Positions 35,899-47,909 of a stretch of 64,000 bases of DNA are shown piece by piece. Positions within the stretch are counted from its first letter, which is position 1. Every line of letters begins with the position of its first letter. A program made the position numbers and the translations under genes. Location of the stretch: NCBI GenBank assembly GCA_036320915.1, contig JAXBDG010000017.1, positions 1,178,001 through 1,242,000 of the forward strand, given 5' to 3'. Origin of the DNA: Linnemannia elongata. Taxonomy: Eukaryota > Mortierellomycota > Mortierellomycetes > Mortierellales > Mortierellaceae. The notes below the pieces were generated by a model. That model searched no databases and was not told the origin of the DNA. It was given only the letters and a program-made list of their open reading frames with translations.

Positions 35899-36831
35899 AT
35901 GCCAGACGCACCAGTAAGGAGGATCCTCTTTTATTATTCCAGTCAATCATTCCAGGAGAAGAAGGATGCAAGGCCATAGGAGTAGGAATCTCGCCACCAA
36001 CTAACTCACGACAAAACACCACTACCTTTCTTGTTCTCATTAGAAAGAAAAGGTCACTCACCAGCTATACCTCGACGCCAAGAACGAGCTCAACGAGCTG
36101 ATGACCCGCAAGAAGCTTGTAGATCGCAACTTGGTATGGGCGACACAAAAGGAGGCGACCTACATAAGCACATAGTTGCGGCGAGGACAATAAGCAGAGG
36201 TCATGACCAAGGAGCATATGCTAACTAACATATGCCTTGTTTTTGAATTGATAACTTGATAGGCTGGGCTGGAGAACAGTATCTACGCATTTGAGGGATC
36301 GTATCTGGAGGACACTCAACACGGAGGAAACATCATCCGGGGATTCGACGGCTACATCAACACAAAGGCTGACAAAAGCAGAGTCAAGTACTCCGAGTCT
36401 GACAGACTCTTCTCCATGTCTTCGACCACCTTCACCAAGGCAAGCAAACCTTTGCCCGTATTTACTTCGATTCGGATAATGGACTATGGCAGTCAGGAAG
36501 CTAACAAGTTGTTGTTTCCCTCTCTTCCATCGTTGGGTATAAACAGGCACTGCAGATCAAGGACAATCCAGACCAGGAATCTTCACAGGATGAATCAAGA
36601 CGGTCATCGTCCACCAGCAAACGGCCAACCCTCAAGACCTCGTCCTCGACATCAACCACCGCACCACCTCCAACCAGCACAGTACCACCACCATCCTCTT
36701 CTGCCAGTCGGAGAGTCCTGAAGCAGCAAAAGTCATCATCATCTTCCAACCATCCCAAGGACAGCACCAGGCCACCCAAGAAGATTCGCCTGTCCTCCAC
36801 AGCCGATGGCGATGAGGATCTGGACGTTTAA
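35899..36831 (+). CDS. EAF6: Chromatin modification-related protein EAF6 (NuA4 histone acetyltransferase subunit)
   Basis: Four exons (35899-35913, 36044-36133, 36263-36439, 36547-36831) give 188 aa. Exon 1 encodes only five residues. The coiled-coil segment [19 protein letters not shown] is followed by the diagnostic [12 protein letters not shown] and [12 protein letters not shown], as in yeast Eaf6 and human MEAF6. The C-terminal half is Ser/Pro/Lys-rich and ends acidic. Intron 3 appears to use a GC donor (AAG/GCAAGC at 36,440) with a CAG acceptor. Without it the frame runs to a stop before the tail. The protein bridges subunits of NuA4 and MOZ/HBO1-type acetyltransferases in the nucleus. 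Confidence 0.88.
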
Positions 36832-37625
36832 GCTTTGGCGATTACTTCTTGGTACTATCTTGGTGGCAATTTTTCGACATTGCACAAAAATGAAATCGAT
36901 AGTCAAGTAGCGAACACAGGAACAACAACGCGAACACTCACACTTGTACATACATCCCACATCACTTCTACACTTTTTTTTTTGTTGCTTGTCGTTGTCT
37001 ACGATTGTTTCTTCTTTACAGGAAAGAGGATGGGTCAGCCTGAGGAACTTGATGACCAAACGCAAAATAGTTTCGGTTAACGTGTATTCATTTGGGGGTT
37101 TTTTTCTCCCATTTCCGTTTTTGGCGTTCGGTTGGAGGCGCTTCGTCCATCGGCAGATATAAAGAGGGCGTTTTGTTGTCTTTTACTCCTCTTCAATGAA
37201 GTTTTAAAACCTTGCATGTAGTGAAGAGAGAGAGAGAGAGAGAGAGAGAAGCTCCGGAGACAAGAGTGCCGGATTAGCAGGCCCAGCAGACCTCCTACGG
37301 AGCGCCATAACTATTGCAGACCTAACGAGCTGTAGTCAATCGGTCGGTCGGCGGACCCCAGCGGCAAGGTGATCGATTGGGCCACAATTGCCCAAATAAT
37401 TTTTGTGCTGCCACAGTAGTGCCCGTACTTGGTCCGTAAAGTAAGGTTGTGGAGAAACCATCACTCTTCCCTTCGATCGAGCCGTAGCCGTGGGTATGGA
37501 TTTGGATTTTTGACAGCCTACTAAATACCGTGGCCTTGTCGCTCTTCTTTTGCATTCTTCTTTTCTTTTCAAACATTCAACCCCACTTTCCTTTTTCTAT
37601 TTCATAAACCGATTCACATTCAACA
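36832..37625. other. Intergenic; (GA)n tract, promoter of the acyl-CoA dehydrogenase gene
   Basis: No supported gene. A GA microsatellite lies at about 37,223-37,250. The last 60 bp before the next ATG are C/T/A-rich leader-like sequence. Confidence 0.45.
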
Positions 37626-39320
37626 ATGACCTCCATCTTTGAAGTCTCGCCCCGCTGCCAGGAGCTCCAGAAGAAGCTCATCGACTTTGTCAACGTACGA
37701 AGAACATACCTCCCTCTCTTTAATCATTCTCACCATGCTCCCATTCACATATTTTTTTTTTGGTGGACCAACCGGTGCCATTCACACGGGGCTTTTTAGC
37801 AACATTAACCCGTAGAACATCATAGGCTGAACCACTCACGATATTCTCTGTTTTTGTTTGAATATACTTTAGAACGACTGCTTGCCTGCCGAAGAGATCT
37901 ACGAGAGCCAGGTCGGAACCGGCGACAAACGCTGGACGGTAAATATCAACACGCTTCCATAACAAACCGTTTTCATCAATTGACTCAACAAAAAATCGCC
38001 AGAATCTCACTCCCCTTTTTTCTTTTCTTTCACATCCATTAGTCCGTGCCCCCAATCATGGAGGAGCTCAAGGCAAAGGCCAAGTCCTTGGGTCTCTGGA
38101 ACCTTTTCCTGAACAAGTCCTACCCCGAGGGTCCCGGATTGACCAACCTCGAATACGCCACCCTCTGCGAGATCACTGGCCGCTGCCCCCGTGTCGCCCC
38201 CGAGGCCCTCAACTGCTCTGCCCCCGATACCGGCAACATGGAGGTCTTTGCCAAGTACGGAACCCCTGAACAAAAGGCCAAATGGCTCGTCCCGCTCATG
38301 AATGGCAAGATCCGTTCGGCCTTTGCCATGACTGAGGTGGCAGTCTCGTCCTCGGATGCGACCAACATTGAGACCTCGATCGAGCGTGTGGGCGATCACT
38401 ATATTATTAATGGACACAAGTGGTGGATTTCGGGTGCTGGTGATCCCCGTTGCAAGGTGTACTTGGTCATGGGTAAGTCTGACCCCAAGAACGAGCACAA
38501 GTACAGACAGCAATCGATCGTTGTTGTCCCAGCTGATACCCCCGGAATTGAGGTTGTTCGTCCCATGCAGGTCTTTGGGTACGATGACGCCCCCGAGGGA
38601 CATTGCGAGGTCAAGTTCACCAACGTCCGTGTTCCTGTCGCCAACATTATTCTTGGTGAGGGCCGCGGTTTTGAGGTCATCCAGGGTCGTTTGGGACCAG
38701 GTCGTATCCATCACTGGTACGTTACTTTGAGTACCTCTATCAGGGTTTTCTGGATTGAGCAAGGTTTCAAGTGATCGAAATGTAATTATTTCGTCCGCTA
38801 ATTTCACTCTTCTAAACTCTTCACCATTAGCATGCGCGCCATCGGTATGGCCGAGCGCTCTTTGGATGTCATGATCGCCCGAGTCACCGACCCTTCGCGC
38901 CGCACCTTTGGTCGCATCCTCGCCCGTCACGGAACCGTTGCTGCCGACGTCGCCAAGATGCGCATCGAGATCAACGCTTCCCGTCTGATGGTCCTCTCGG
39001 CCGCCGACAAGATCGACAAGACTGACGCCAAGGGTGCCCTCCGCGACATTGCCATGGCTAAGATCATGGTCCCCCAGATGTTGCAGCGCGTTATCGATTT
39101 GGCGATCCAGGCTCATGGTGCTGCTGGTGTCAGTCAGGATTTCCCCCTTGCCCGCTTCTATGCCGGTGCTCGTACTCTTCGTATTGCTGATGGTCCTGAT
39201 GAGGTTCATACTATGCAGTTGGCTCGCTTTGAGTTGATGCGTGGAGATGATATCCGTGCTCGTGATAGTGCCATTAAGGCCCGTCGTGCCCAGATCCTCG
39301 ACAACGGATCCAAGTTGTAA
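37626..39320 (+). CDS. Acyl-CoA dehydrogenase (ACAD10/11-like) with peroxisomal SKL signal
   Basis: Four exons (37626-37694, 37873-37938, 38043-38716, 38831-39320) give 432 aa. ACAD signatures: [20 protein letters not shown] (FAD and substrate contact), [38 protein letters not shown] and [20 protein letters not shown]. The closest pattern is the dehydrogenase half of ACAD10/11, without their N-terminal kinase domain. These enzymes act on long-chain or 4-hydroxy acyl-CoAs. The protein ends NGSKL, a perfect PTS1, so peroxisomal import and beta-oxidation there are inferred. Exons 1 and 2 are only 69 and 66 bp. AATAAAATAAA at 39,382 may be the polyadenylation signal. A 445-codon open frame on the opposite strand is a codon-bias shadow. 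Confidence 0.92.
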
Positions 39321-39827
39321 ACAAAAACCATGTAAAACTCGCACATAAAAACACTCCCAAGAATATTGATTGTACAGAATGAATAAAATAAATCATAAGT
39401 TAAACATGAACCCCAGATTCATGGACTAATCGAGCTTGAACAACTTTTGACGACACAACAAATCCCTCTCCCCCTCCTCCTTCGAATGATCCGACAATCC
39501 TATGGACGTCTACCAGATTTGGTTTCTGTCGTAGAGTTCTTACATGAGGTAGTTTTTGGGCTGGGTTGCTAGAGTGTTTTATCCATGCGTCACCAATTGG
39601 ACATAAACACGAACTGCAAAGTGCATTTTTTTGCTGGAGTGTGATGTGAAGTGGGAAAACAAATATGTATTTGATAATGAACAAGTCGCGGGGAGTTTAT
39701 GATAATACAAAAGGGTCCAGATCGAGTGTGAAAAGGAGATGCGAGTAGTGCCGGTGGAGTGAAATAGTGAAAGGATGCAATGGGGATGATCTGGCGTGTG
39801 GTTGGTGTTAGTAACAGACCACCTCTT
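39321..39827. other. Convergent 3' region between ACAD and RCF2 genes
   Basis: The two flanking genes point toward each other. Only 3' UTR-type sequence is seen, including AATAAA-like motifs near 39,382. No supported ORF. Confidence 0.4.
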
Positions 39828-40797
39828 TTAAGCAGAGTTTAATGAGGCAGCGACGGCATGAGCAGCCTTGGCATCCAGAGGAGGGGCGGTGTCCTTGACG
39901 ATGTAGTTGCCCTGGTTGTCCTTGGCCAGGATGGCCTTCCACTCGTCCGTCAAGATCTCCTTCTTGGGCACAGGGGTCTCTGTCAACTCCAAAGCTGCCA
40001 CTGCCATCATCGTCAAGATTGTGAATCCTTGTGCATACATACCTATTAGAAATATCAAAGAGGTGAAACACACGTTAAGTAAGTGCATGCAAAGCAGGTC
40101 TGTGCTATAACGAAATCATAGTGATCGATTCCCTCAACTTCCCATGCACCCATGCATGCAACTATTTGCGACAACAGCAACATCAAAAGAACAGACGTGA
40201 TAGACATATGACGTACGGGCAGTGACGATGCGCTGGGTGGTTGTAAGGCCCTTCTTGGAGAAGGTATACAGCAAAGAACCGCCCATGCAGCTCAACCAGG
40301 AGACACCGACGACCATGTTCCTGTTCTCGCGGATCTGGTAGTTGAGCTCGGCCAGGACTCCACGCTGGGCACGGATCTCGGCGCGAGCCTTTTCGGCAGC
40401 CTCCTGATCCAAGTGACGCAACAGCTGGCGGTCCTCGTAGTGCACGCGGGCATGATCTGCGAACAAGATCGATGTAGCCGCCACACCTAGTTTTTTTGTT
40501 ATGCGCAAGAGAGTAGATGGTTAGGTGAGAAACAAAACGAAAGATCGATGTTGCGTACATGATATAGGGCTCTTTCTGTTCCTGTAGTTATGATGCCAAA
40601 GGCTGCGTACCGGATCCGAGTAGGAAAGTCTTCATGGGGCGGGTGAGGGTTTGGTAGGTGTGAGAGTAGCGGGCACCAGTGAAGGCGACGAGTCCTGCGG
40701 TGACGAGGGCGAGTCCAGCACCCTTGGCAGCAGCGGTGAGGATGAGCGAGTTCTTCTCGGCATTGTCTTCCTGAGTATGAGTATGGTTGATCGACAT
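39828..40797 (-). CDS. RCF2: Respiratory supercomplex factor 2 (HIG1 domain)
   Basis: Three minus-strand exons (40611-40797, 40217-40486, 39828-40042) give 223 aa, almost the length of yeast Rcf2 (224). Hydrophobic segments lie in exon 1 (GAGLALVTAGLVAF), exon 2 (ATSILF; NMVVGVSWLSCMGGSLLY) and exon 3. The HIG1 core QLLRHLDQEAAEKARAEI and ELNYQIRENRNMVVGVSW is followed by the TTQRIVTARMYAQGFTIL segment, which forms only after intron 2 is removed. Rcf2 sits in the inner mitochondrial membrane and modulates cytochrome c oxidase in supercomplexes. The C-terminus is Ala-rich and soluble. Confidence 0.88.
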
Positions 40798-41228
40798 GAT
40801 TGCGCGATTAGGGTGGGTCGTTAAAAGTGAGAAGAGGGTGAATAGGCGTTGAAGGAAAGTAAAGAAACAAGAGAAAGTGCGATACAAACCACTGAAAAGA
40901 ATGCTAAAAAGTATGTGAAAAGGTGTCGAGTGGAGAAAAAAAATTTGTTATCTCTCAAACCCCAACCCCATCTATTTGCATACGCATCCACGGGAAAGGA
41001 CGGAAGGTCCAGACAGTAGTGACAAGTGACGACTGACGGTGTGGTCAAATATAGATTTTCGTTAGTGGTTGCTTCAAATGAGATCTCCTTCGCCCAAGTA
41101 TCTACTCTTTCTCTTCCATTCTCCCTTTTCACCATTACAACAACCGCACATTTCATCGCCATCCAACTCACCCCCACATACATCCTCGCATTTCTCTCCT
41201 TCCTTACACTCCTTATTTCCAAACGTCC
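40798..41228. other. Divergent promoter between RCF2 and the STK19-like gene
   Basis: The 431-bp interval separates two outward-facing starts. The right part (41,085-41,220) is C/T-rich, as in other promoters of this window. No clear TATA box is seen. Confidence 0.4.
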
Positions 41229-43027
41229 ATGGTCCTCCCGTCGTCAACTGTAGACCCCAGACGACGACAAAGAGGCCAAAGTTCAACTCCCCAGCGACGC
41301 CACCAATTTCCATCAACAAGACCTTCTACTTCAACAAGAGCAACAGCAGCTTCGAGTGCTGCATCTGCTGGCACCAATGCAGATCCATACCCTACCGACA
41401 CTCTCGGTACAATCAACTATCTCTTGAGCCTGTTAAAACCGGAAAAAGTCCGCCAGCAGAAGCTGTTTCCGAGGGTCTGTATGATTCATCAGATCTATAG
41501 CATCCTCACGGATCATACCACTGTTGACCGCACCCTTGTAAGCACCATTCCCTTTCGTGAGAGTATCATTGTGAATATCTCTGATATGATAGAAGGCTAA
41601 AAAGTCACGCTTTTCCCGCATATTTTTCTTTTTTGGTAAACATAACAGGCGCAGTTGATCAAGGATGGGACGCTTCGCAAGTTTTACATTGGAGGCACAG
41701 GATCCGACGAGTTCGCCATCATGCTGACAGAGGATTATATCCGCCAGATTGACCAAGCCAAGGAACAGTACCTCAAGGACCTTACAGAAGCCCAAGAGAA
41801 GAAGGCTACAGCAACATCACCTACACCTTCGACTGGGAAGCGGAAACTGGACTCTACTGTGGCAACAGTAGCTGCGCACTCGAGTGCTGGCTCGAATAAA
41901 CGGAGAGGTATTGTTGGGGCTGTCGTAGGGACGAGAGTTGGCTCAGCATTAGTGTCAACAGTGGTAACATCCCCAGGATCGGGAAGTACCGATGTTACGG
42001 ATGAAGGGGATATATTTGATCGATTCAAGGATCTGGTGTCTGGTGGTCATTGTATGGAGATCTCGATCCAACACTCCAACATTCAGGACGCAATCGGAGC
42101 CACAGACCAAGATATCACGTAAGAATAATGGTTTCTGTCTGCAATACAGTTTGCCTTGATTTACAACGTTAACGAAAAGCTGACTCGCCAATTCTCGTTC
42201 GTAATTATTTAGGACTTTGATTCGGTACTCGCTGCTCAACAGAAGTCTCTCAGCACCGGCGAACCCACATCTCATCAACCTAGAAGCGTCTGCATCCCGT
42301 CAAACAAACACCGCCAACGCTTCATTAAGCGGAAGCCACGCTTCAGGGAGTCACTCAGCTCTGAACCAGCTTATCACAGCCACCAACCAACAGCATGCCA
42401 AAAATATTCGCGCCGATACCCCATCCTCACTCCCAACCTCGGCGGCTGCCGGCACATTGGTTCCGACATCCGGGAGTAGTAGCACCACAGGTTCAGTTGC
42501 GGCAACGACGGCGATTACGGATGCTACTGCGCGCAGGGGACGGACCTCGGATGATGTCGCGTACCGGTTCGCGATCCGACAGGGTGGCCTGTTTGTGACC
42601 CACTTTTTGAAGGGTCGACTTGAGATCTTGAGGATGATCAAGCGCCAGATGTTTGGAGACATGTTGACTTCTGTAAGTGATTCTCTAGTATTCTTTTTGC
42701 GTGCTTGACCGTTGACACCTTTTTTTTATGTCTTAATTGCAATTAACTCATTTTCTGGATGATTTCGTATTTTTTAGGCCATTACGGCGAAACCATTACG
42801 GGGCTCTTTTCTCCCACATGAGTTCCATGTCCACGATCTGGTCGGCAGTGGGCGCGTTCAGAGGTGAGCTCCCCCCCTTCTGAATACATATCATCGTTGA
42901 ACCTTCAGTTCCATGAAAAGCAGTAACGGATACTAACATAATACGAAACCTATGCAGCATTACGACTTCTAGCGGGCAGTTGCTTAAATTGACACAAAAG
43001 GGCGAAGCAAGCGCAAAAGCCGGATAA
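41229..43027 (+). CDS. STK19-like protein (winged-helix, DNA-repair/transcription factor family)
   Basis: Five exons (41229-41537, 41649-42118, 42213-42672, 42778-42863, 42958-43027) give 464 aa. The pattern follows human STK19: an N-terminal wing (LPSS region to IYSILTDHTTVDRTLAQLIKDG), FAIMLTEDYIRQI, then RFAIRQGGLFVTHFLKGRLE and ILRMIKRQMFGDML. The HEFHVHDLVGSGRVQ segment is followed, after the last intron, by SITTSSGQLLKL. Ser/Thr/Ala-rich inserts (42,280-42,540 and 41,800-41,990) make it longer than the animal protein. Despite its name, STK19 is now regarded as a DNA-binding winged-helix factor in transcription-coupled repair rather than a kinase. No kinase motifs are present here. Confidence 0.85.
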
Positions 43028-43189
43028 TGCCATCGAACGCACAACTCAAACACAACGATACGATAGAAGAGTAGAGGTAATAATAAAAGAAAAGTAATTA
43101 TTGACAAGATGGAAACTAAAAGTACAACTGCGAACTGCTAAAGCATCTCGAAGTCCTGGAGGAAAAAAAAGAAGAAAAAAGTCAACAGC

Positions 43190-44961
43190 TTAGACAACAA
43201 CATCCAAGCTTCCCGATTCTCGAAGCTCGACTTCATCGTCATCATCGTCATCAGCGTCGGATGATTCTTCGACAACAGACTCTTGCAGCTCATAGAGGAT
43301 ATCGTAACACTCGCTCAGTAGCGAGTTGCAGATGCCTTGACCCTCGGGGATCTCCCCATCCTTGTCCAAGAACTTTCCGTCCACACGCATATTGTCCATT
43401 GAAGCCAGCTTCATCTGGTATGGGTACAAATCACGAACTATAAGAAAGCAAACATGCCAAATATCAGAACTTTGCGATTGAAAAAGCGAAACCATAATGG
43501 AGCACAGCAGGCAAGGTGAGCAAGTAAATAAATAAAAAAAGAGAGAGAGAGAAAGAGAGCATTGCATACCTGTAAAGTCGCCGCCCCACTTTTTGACCTC
43601 AAGTAAGCATCGGCGCACAGTCAAGAGCTGGTTATGGATAGGCATCAATGCCTCGGCAATTGGCTCGGATGCGGAGAGCAAGACATAGATGAGACGGTAG
43701 CACTTATGCAGCATAAAGTTCAACAGCGCCTAAATCACCCCCGGATCATACAAAACGAGAACAAAAGGGAAGCAGCCTGGTCAGCAAATTCGCAAATCGC
43801 ACATTGTGGGAAACCAATCACATTATAGCAATGCGATATGACAAAAACAATTCATAAGAGTGACGGATGAGGTAGGTTACCTGGCCTTCTTGGACGTTTC
43901 CTTCACGATCGACAAATTTGCCGTTCTTGCGAAGGCCGCTTATTTCGCTCAATTGGATCTCATATTGCCACAGATCCGTCTCTCTCAACGTCCAGCGCTG
44001 TGTCAAGACCAGCCTCTCCAGCTCCGTCTTGATCACTTGCAGTCGCTTAAAGATATCCTGCAAAGGCTTGGGGACCTGCTCCTTGGTGGCCAACAAATTG
44101 TGGCAATCGTCATAACAGTCTTCCAGCAATCCAATGACCGCAGCCTGCCCACTGACAACATTGCCCTCCTTGTCGCAAAACTTGCCGTCGATTCTCTTGG
44201 CCTCGATCTCACGTAACTCTTCCTGGATGTGGTGTACCTCTGAGGAGGTCCAGGTCGATCGTGAGGCAAGTGTGTCGAGCTCGATCTTCAATTGGACAAG
44301 TCGCCTGTGCACGGGCGCCAGTTCTGGCGAAATAGACTTTGTTGTTTGCATCAATTCGTCCATGAGATTATCTATGGTGCGTGAGAACAATGAAGAAAGA
44401 GAGAGAGGTAAATAAGCAAAACATAAAGAAAACACACTGCTAGTCCGATCTATTCGAGGCAGGACCACAAGGCAAGCAAGCCACGCCACATTTTGGTAGG
44501 CAAGAAGGTGACAAAGATAGACTGAGCAAAACGTACTATTAAAGTCAAGTTTACGACGGAGAATCCTGGTTTGGATATCGGGTATGGAAGCCTTGGCCTC
44601 GTCGACCTTGATAAAGGCCTCCAGTTCTGAAAGGCGATCCTGGTATTGCTTCAAGTCCTCTATTTTCAAGTAAAAAAAGGACAAAGATTACAGTTTAGGC
44701 AAAATGATTTCACCGCCAGATATCGTCAGCGCGCATTCTTTTTTTTTTTTTTGTTGAACCTTCCGGAACATGCAAAATAGGAAGTTTTCATGAATGTGGA
44801 GAGGGAATACAGGAGATTAGACTTACCAGCGGCGTACATGCCCCCTGATTCTTGGAGTCCCGTCAGGCATTGCTATTAACAGAATGTACGATCCAGAGAA
44901 GAGGTAACGATTGCTCCCAGTGAGTGCGCTTGTCCCTGTGACCATATCCGATTCGCAAAGG

Positions 44962-44995
<34 letters not shown>

Positions 44996-45419
44996 TCTGA
45001 CACTTATGGTACTGGCGGGAACGAGAACACCACGAAAAAGATTTTTTCGTTTCTCACTTCCCGAATCCATGTCATTTCCACGGGTGACATACCTTGATGG
45101 TAAGCAGTTGGACATAGGTAGCTGGACTCTCTTTAGTCTTTCCCACGGCCATGAAGCAGAGCGAGAGGATAACAAAGACCTCGTCGAGGACACTATTGAC
45201 GTTATTCCTGTTTCCCCAAATGGTCGACGCGCCGCGGATCTCCTCCAACCGTTGGAGCTGGACAGAGAGTTCGTCGTAGAGCCCAGTCACGGTCGAGGTC
45301 TTGATGAACTGTGAACGGTCCTTTTTGATAGCTGTCAGACGGTGCTTGATAGAGACGAGTGCTTCGAGGACGGGTTGCTCCTCGATAGGGATCTGGTCTG
45401 GTGTGGGTGTTGAAGTCAT
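43190..45419 (-). CDS. DUF2408 (UPF0662) family protein
   Basis: Six minus-strand exons (45093-45419, 44827-44872, 44537-44659, 43881-44371, 43570-43729, 43190-43437) join in phase to 464 aa. The family hallmark GKF(V/C/L)D(K/R)(E/D)G(N/E) followed by GQ occurs three times: IDGKFCDKEGNVVSGQ, KNGKFVDREGNVQEGQ and VDGKFLDKDGEIPEGQ, each in a helical repeat. The rest is predicted alpha-helical (LVQLKIELDTLASR, LQVIKTELERLVL). The C-terminus is acidic (a DDDDDDEVE run). The family is conserved in fungi and cytoplasmic, and its molecular role is not established. A 46-bp exon 2 is needed for the frame. Confidence 0.85.
44949..44994. repeat. Poly-A tract within intron 1 of the DUF2408 gene
   Basis: A run of about 33 A on the plus strand (T on the coding strand) lies between exons 1 and 2, near the expected polypyrimidine/branch region. 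A similar shorter T-run is at about 44,741-44,753. Confidence 0.7.
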
Positions 45420-45775
45420 TTGTTTTTGACAAGTGAGGGATGCAAAGTGTGAGAAAGTAAAGCAGTGATTGGGACAAGAAAAGTGTTCAGAGAAGTGTTG
45501 ATGAGAGCGTAAACTGCGTGGGAGTGTGGGTGTGGATGAGTTGCGTGCGTGGTTGTTGTAAGAGAGGTTGTTAAAGGAGGGTGGCAGGGGGAGGAGAACG
45601 GATGATAAGGAAGATAAGGAAGAAACGTAAAAGAAGGCAAGAATTGAGAGAAGCAACACCCGTCTTTTATGTCTTTTTTGTCTGTCCCAAAACGGACACT
45701 TTGCCCTTTGCCGAATTGTCTCAACAGGTGCGTCATGGCTCACATTCTCTGTCTCTTTACATCTCTCTGTACATA

Positions 45776-45813
<38 letters not shown>

Positions 45814-46425
45814 GCTCGTCTCTTTTCTTTCTCTTCCTCTCAGGTGCGCAGATCGCGTTCTACTCAACACAACCACCCATGACTTGACTCTTCCAGCGGT
45901 TATGACTTTTGCGCACACTTGTTCCAATCTCTATCTGTCCTTCCTTTCTTCCTCCGTCTATTGCCTCTCTCCTTTCTTTGATCCTTTCTACCCATATCGC
46001 TCATTCTCCTTCCCCAGAAAATGTCCATTCGAGCCGCAAGTGTAATGAAAGAAGAAGTGCTTGTTGCCCGAGGTTTTATTCAAGAGTAACATTTTTTCTA
46101 ACATTACTCTTGATATACCTGTGAGATGGACAAACTCATCATTCGTGGTGCCTGAGTGGATGGAGGATCGACATTTTTCTGGACCGTCAATCCTTTAACA
46201 TGAATGGGGGTGGGGGAGCTGCATTATGTTTTACATGTTCCGCACTACCAAGAACTGTCTATCCTTCTTCCAAACAAATTATCCAAATGAACGTTGCAGC
46301 ATATCCTTTTGTTCACCGCTTGCAAAGCCATGTGAGCAAGCCAAAGGGCTTGCGAGACGGTTAGTTAAGCTATATACATTTCGTGAATTTATTCAGACTC
46401 CCAGTATGACAACATATAGAAAACT
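45420..46425. other. Intergenic: DUF2408 promoter, (CT)n tract, 3' side of BET2
   Basis: No supported gene. A CT microsatellite sits at about 45,783-45,804. The sequence is C/T-rich to 46,010, then A/T-rich. Confidence 0.45.
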
Positions 46426-47909
46426 CTAATGCTTTTCAGTCAAGCCAATGCGCTGGATAACATGGCGGGGCATGCAATACACAGGGTCGACTGCAACCAG
46501 TCCAGGGTATCCCAGAAGCGACAATCCCGCAATACCAAACACCGTGTGAAACACATCTGGCATGTTCCCTGGGCGATCTGCAATTCCACCCGTCTCCGTG
46601 TCCTAATTTGTCATTGACCATAGCGAAAATGAGAATGGTCAGTTTCTTGTAGCCACCTTCAAGGTTGCCGCACAAACTATCTCAATCAGTACGAAAGTAA
46701 GTAGTTGGTGGTGCTTACCTGGGCCTCAAGAATAAAGCGAATCAACTTAGGTGCGTCGATCCAATGGGTCCGCTTCAACATGCTGAGACTGCTCAGAACC
46801 CACCACGAGTAACAGACATCCTCCAGCTTCTCAGGTCGACCGTTTAATCCTCCATTCTTGAGTTGCCTCTCGCTGAGCCACCATCCAAGCTGGTCAGCAT
46901 CAACATGATGCATTGCGCCCAAGATGGTCAAGGTTCCGACACAGACATACACCTGAGCAGCATGGCTCTCTCCTCCTGGCGATGATCCGAATCCGCCGTC
47001 AAAGTTACGGCATCGGACCACATAGTCGATGGTCTTTTGCAGATCCAGCCTCTTGTCGTCCAGTCTCTTCAGAAGGCTCAGGCAGTTGATCGCGCAAAAG
47101 ATGAATCTAGTATCCGTTTCGCCCCATGAGTCGCCGCTGAATGATCCATCCTCATTTTGCAACGATGCGATATCTGTTTGCAATTAATAGGGTAGAGTGA
47201 GTGTTAATCGATCGGAGGATAATTAATAAATGAAAACTACTCTATACTTTTGCTTCATTACCACTTCAGACTTACAGTCAACAACCTTGTCCACCTGGAT
47301 TGCATCCAGACGGTCGTATGTAATCAAGATCTGAACAGCGCTCAACGTCGACAGGATGTGAGGGTCATGGTCGATATGGCCTCCGAATCCACCTAATGTG
47401 TTCACACAATGGACATGACAATGAAGTTAGGGGGTCGTGCTTTTCTTCTTTTCTTCCTTAGTTCCATCCGTTGTTCGAAGTTAGCCGGTAGAAGGACATC
47501 ATGACGTCACATTGGCCCAATGCAACCCCCCTTGACGATGGTTATTTTTACCATTGTCGTGTTGGCACTTCACGAGATACTCGACAATCTGTTCCTGGTC
47601 CAGTGCATCCGGATGACCGAGGATATGAAGTGCTGTAGCTCCCCAGTAGAGCCCATTGACCCTGAGATGTTCCGTGAGCCAGTACTCGAGGTCGTTCTTT
47701 TTCTAAGGGTATCAATATAAAATCACGATACGTGTCAGTTTCTAATAGGTTCTGAAAGAAAAGACCAAGAGAGAGTGTCAGAGCAGCCTAGTGAGTTGAG
47801 GTTGACATACGGTGTCAAGTTCTTGAATGTACTTGACATGCTGGTCCAGGAGAAGTTCAGGAGCGGATGCGTCGACCACGGTGGTTTCGTCGTTCATGAC
47901 AGACATCAT
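46426..47909 (-). CDS. BET2: Rab geranylgeranyltransferase (GGTase II) beta subunit
   Basis: Five minus-strand exons (47811-47909, 47552-47702, 47276-47392, 46719-47173, 46426-46602) give 332 aa, close to the 325-331 aa of yeast Bet2 and human RABGGTB. Prenyltransferase repeats are clear: [78 protein letters not shown] and [19 protein letters not shown]. Zinc ligands are the Asp and Cys of LEDVCYSWW and the His of [10 protein letters not shown]. The enzyme adds geranylgeranyl to C-terminal Cys residues of Rab GTPases brought by the escort protein, which is essential for vesicle traffic. Two adjacent Met codons start the ORF; the upstream one is taken. Confidence 0.94.

Noticed and set aside
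38007..39344. 445-codon open frame on the minus strand across the ACAD gene
   Set aside because: It mirrors an intron-containing, well-recognised gene. Its residues follow from GC-rich third-position bias and no domain is seen.
45768..46045. Ser/Leu-rich ORFs over the (CT)n tract
   Set aside because: Produced by the microsatellite and pyrimidine-rich promoter DNA.
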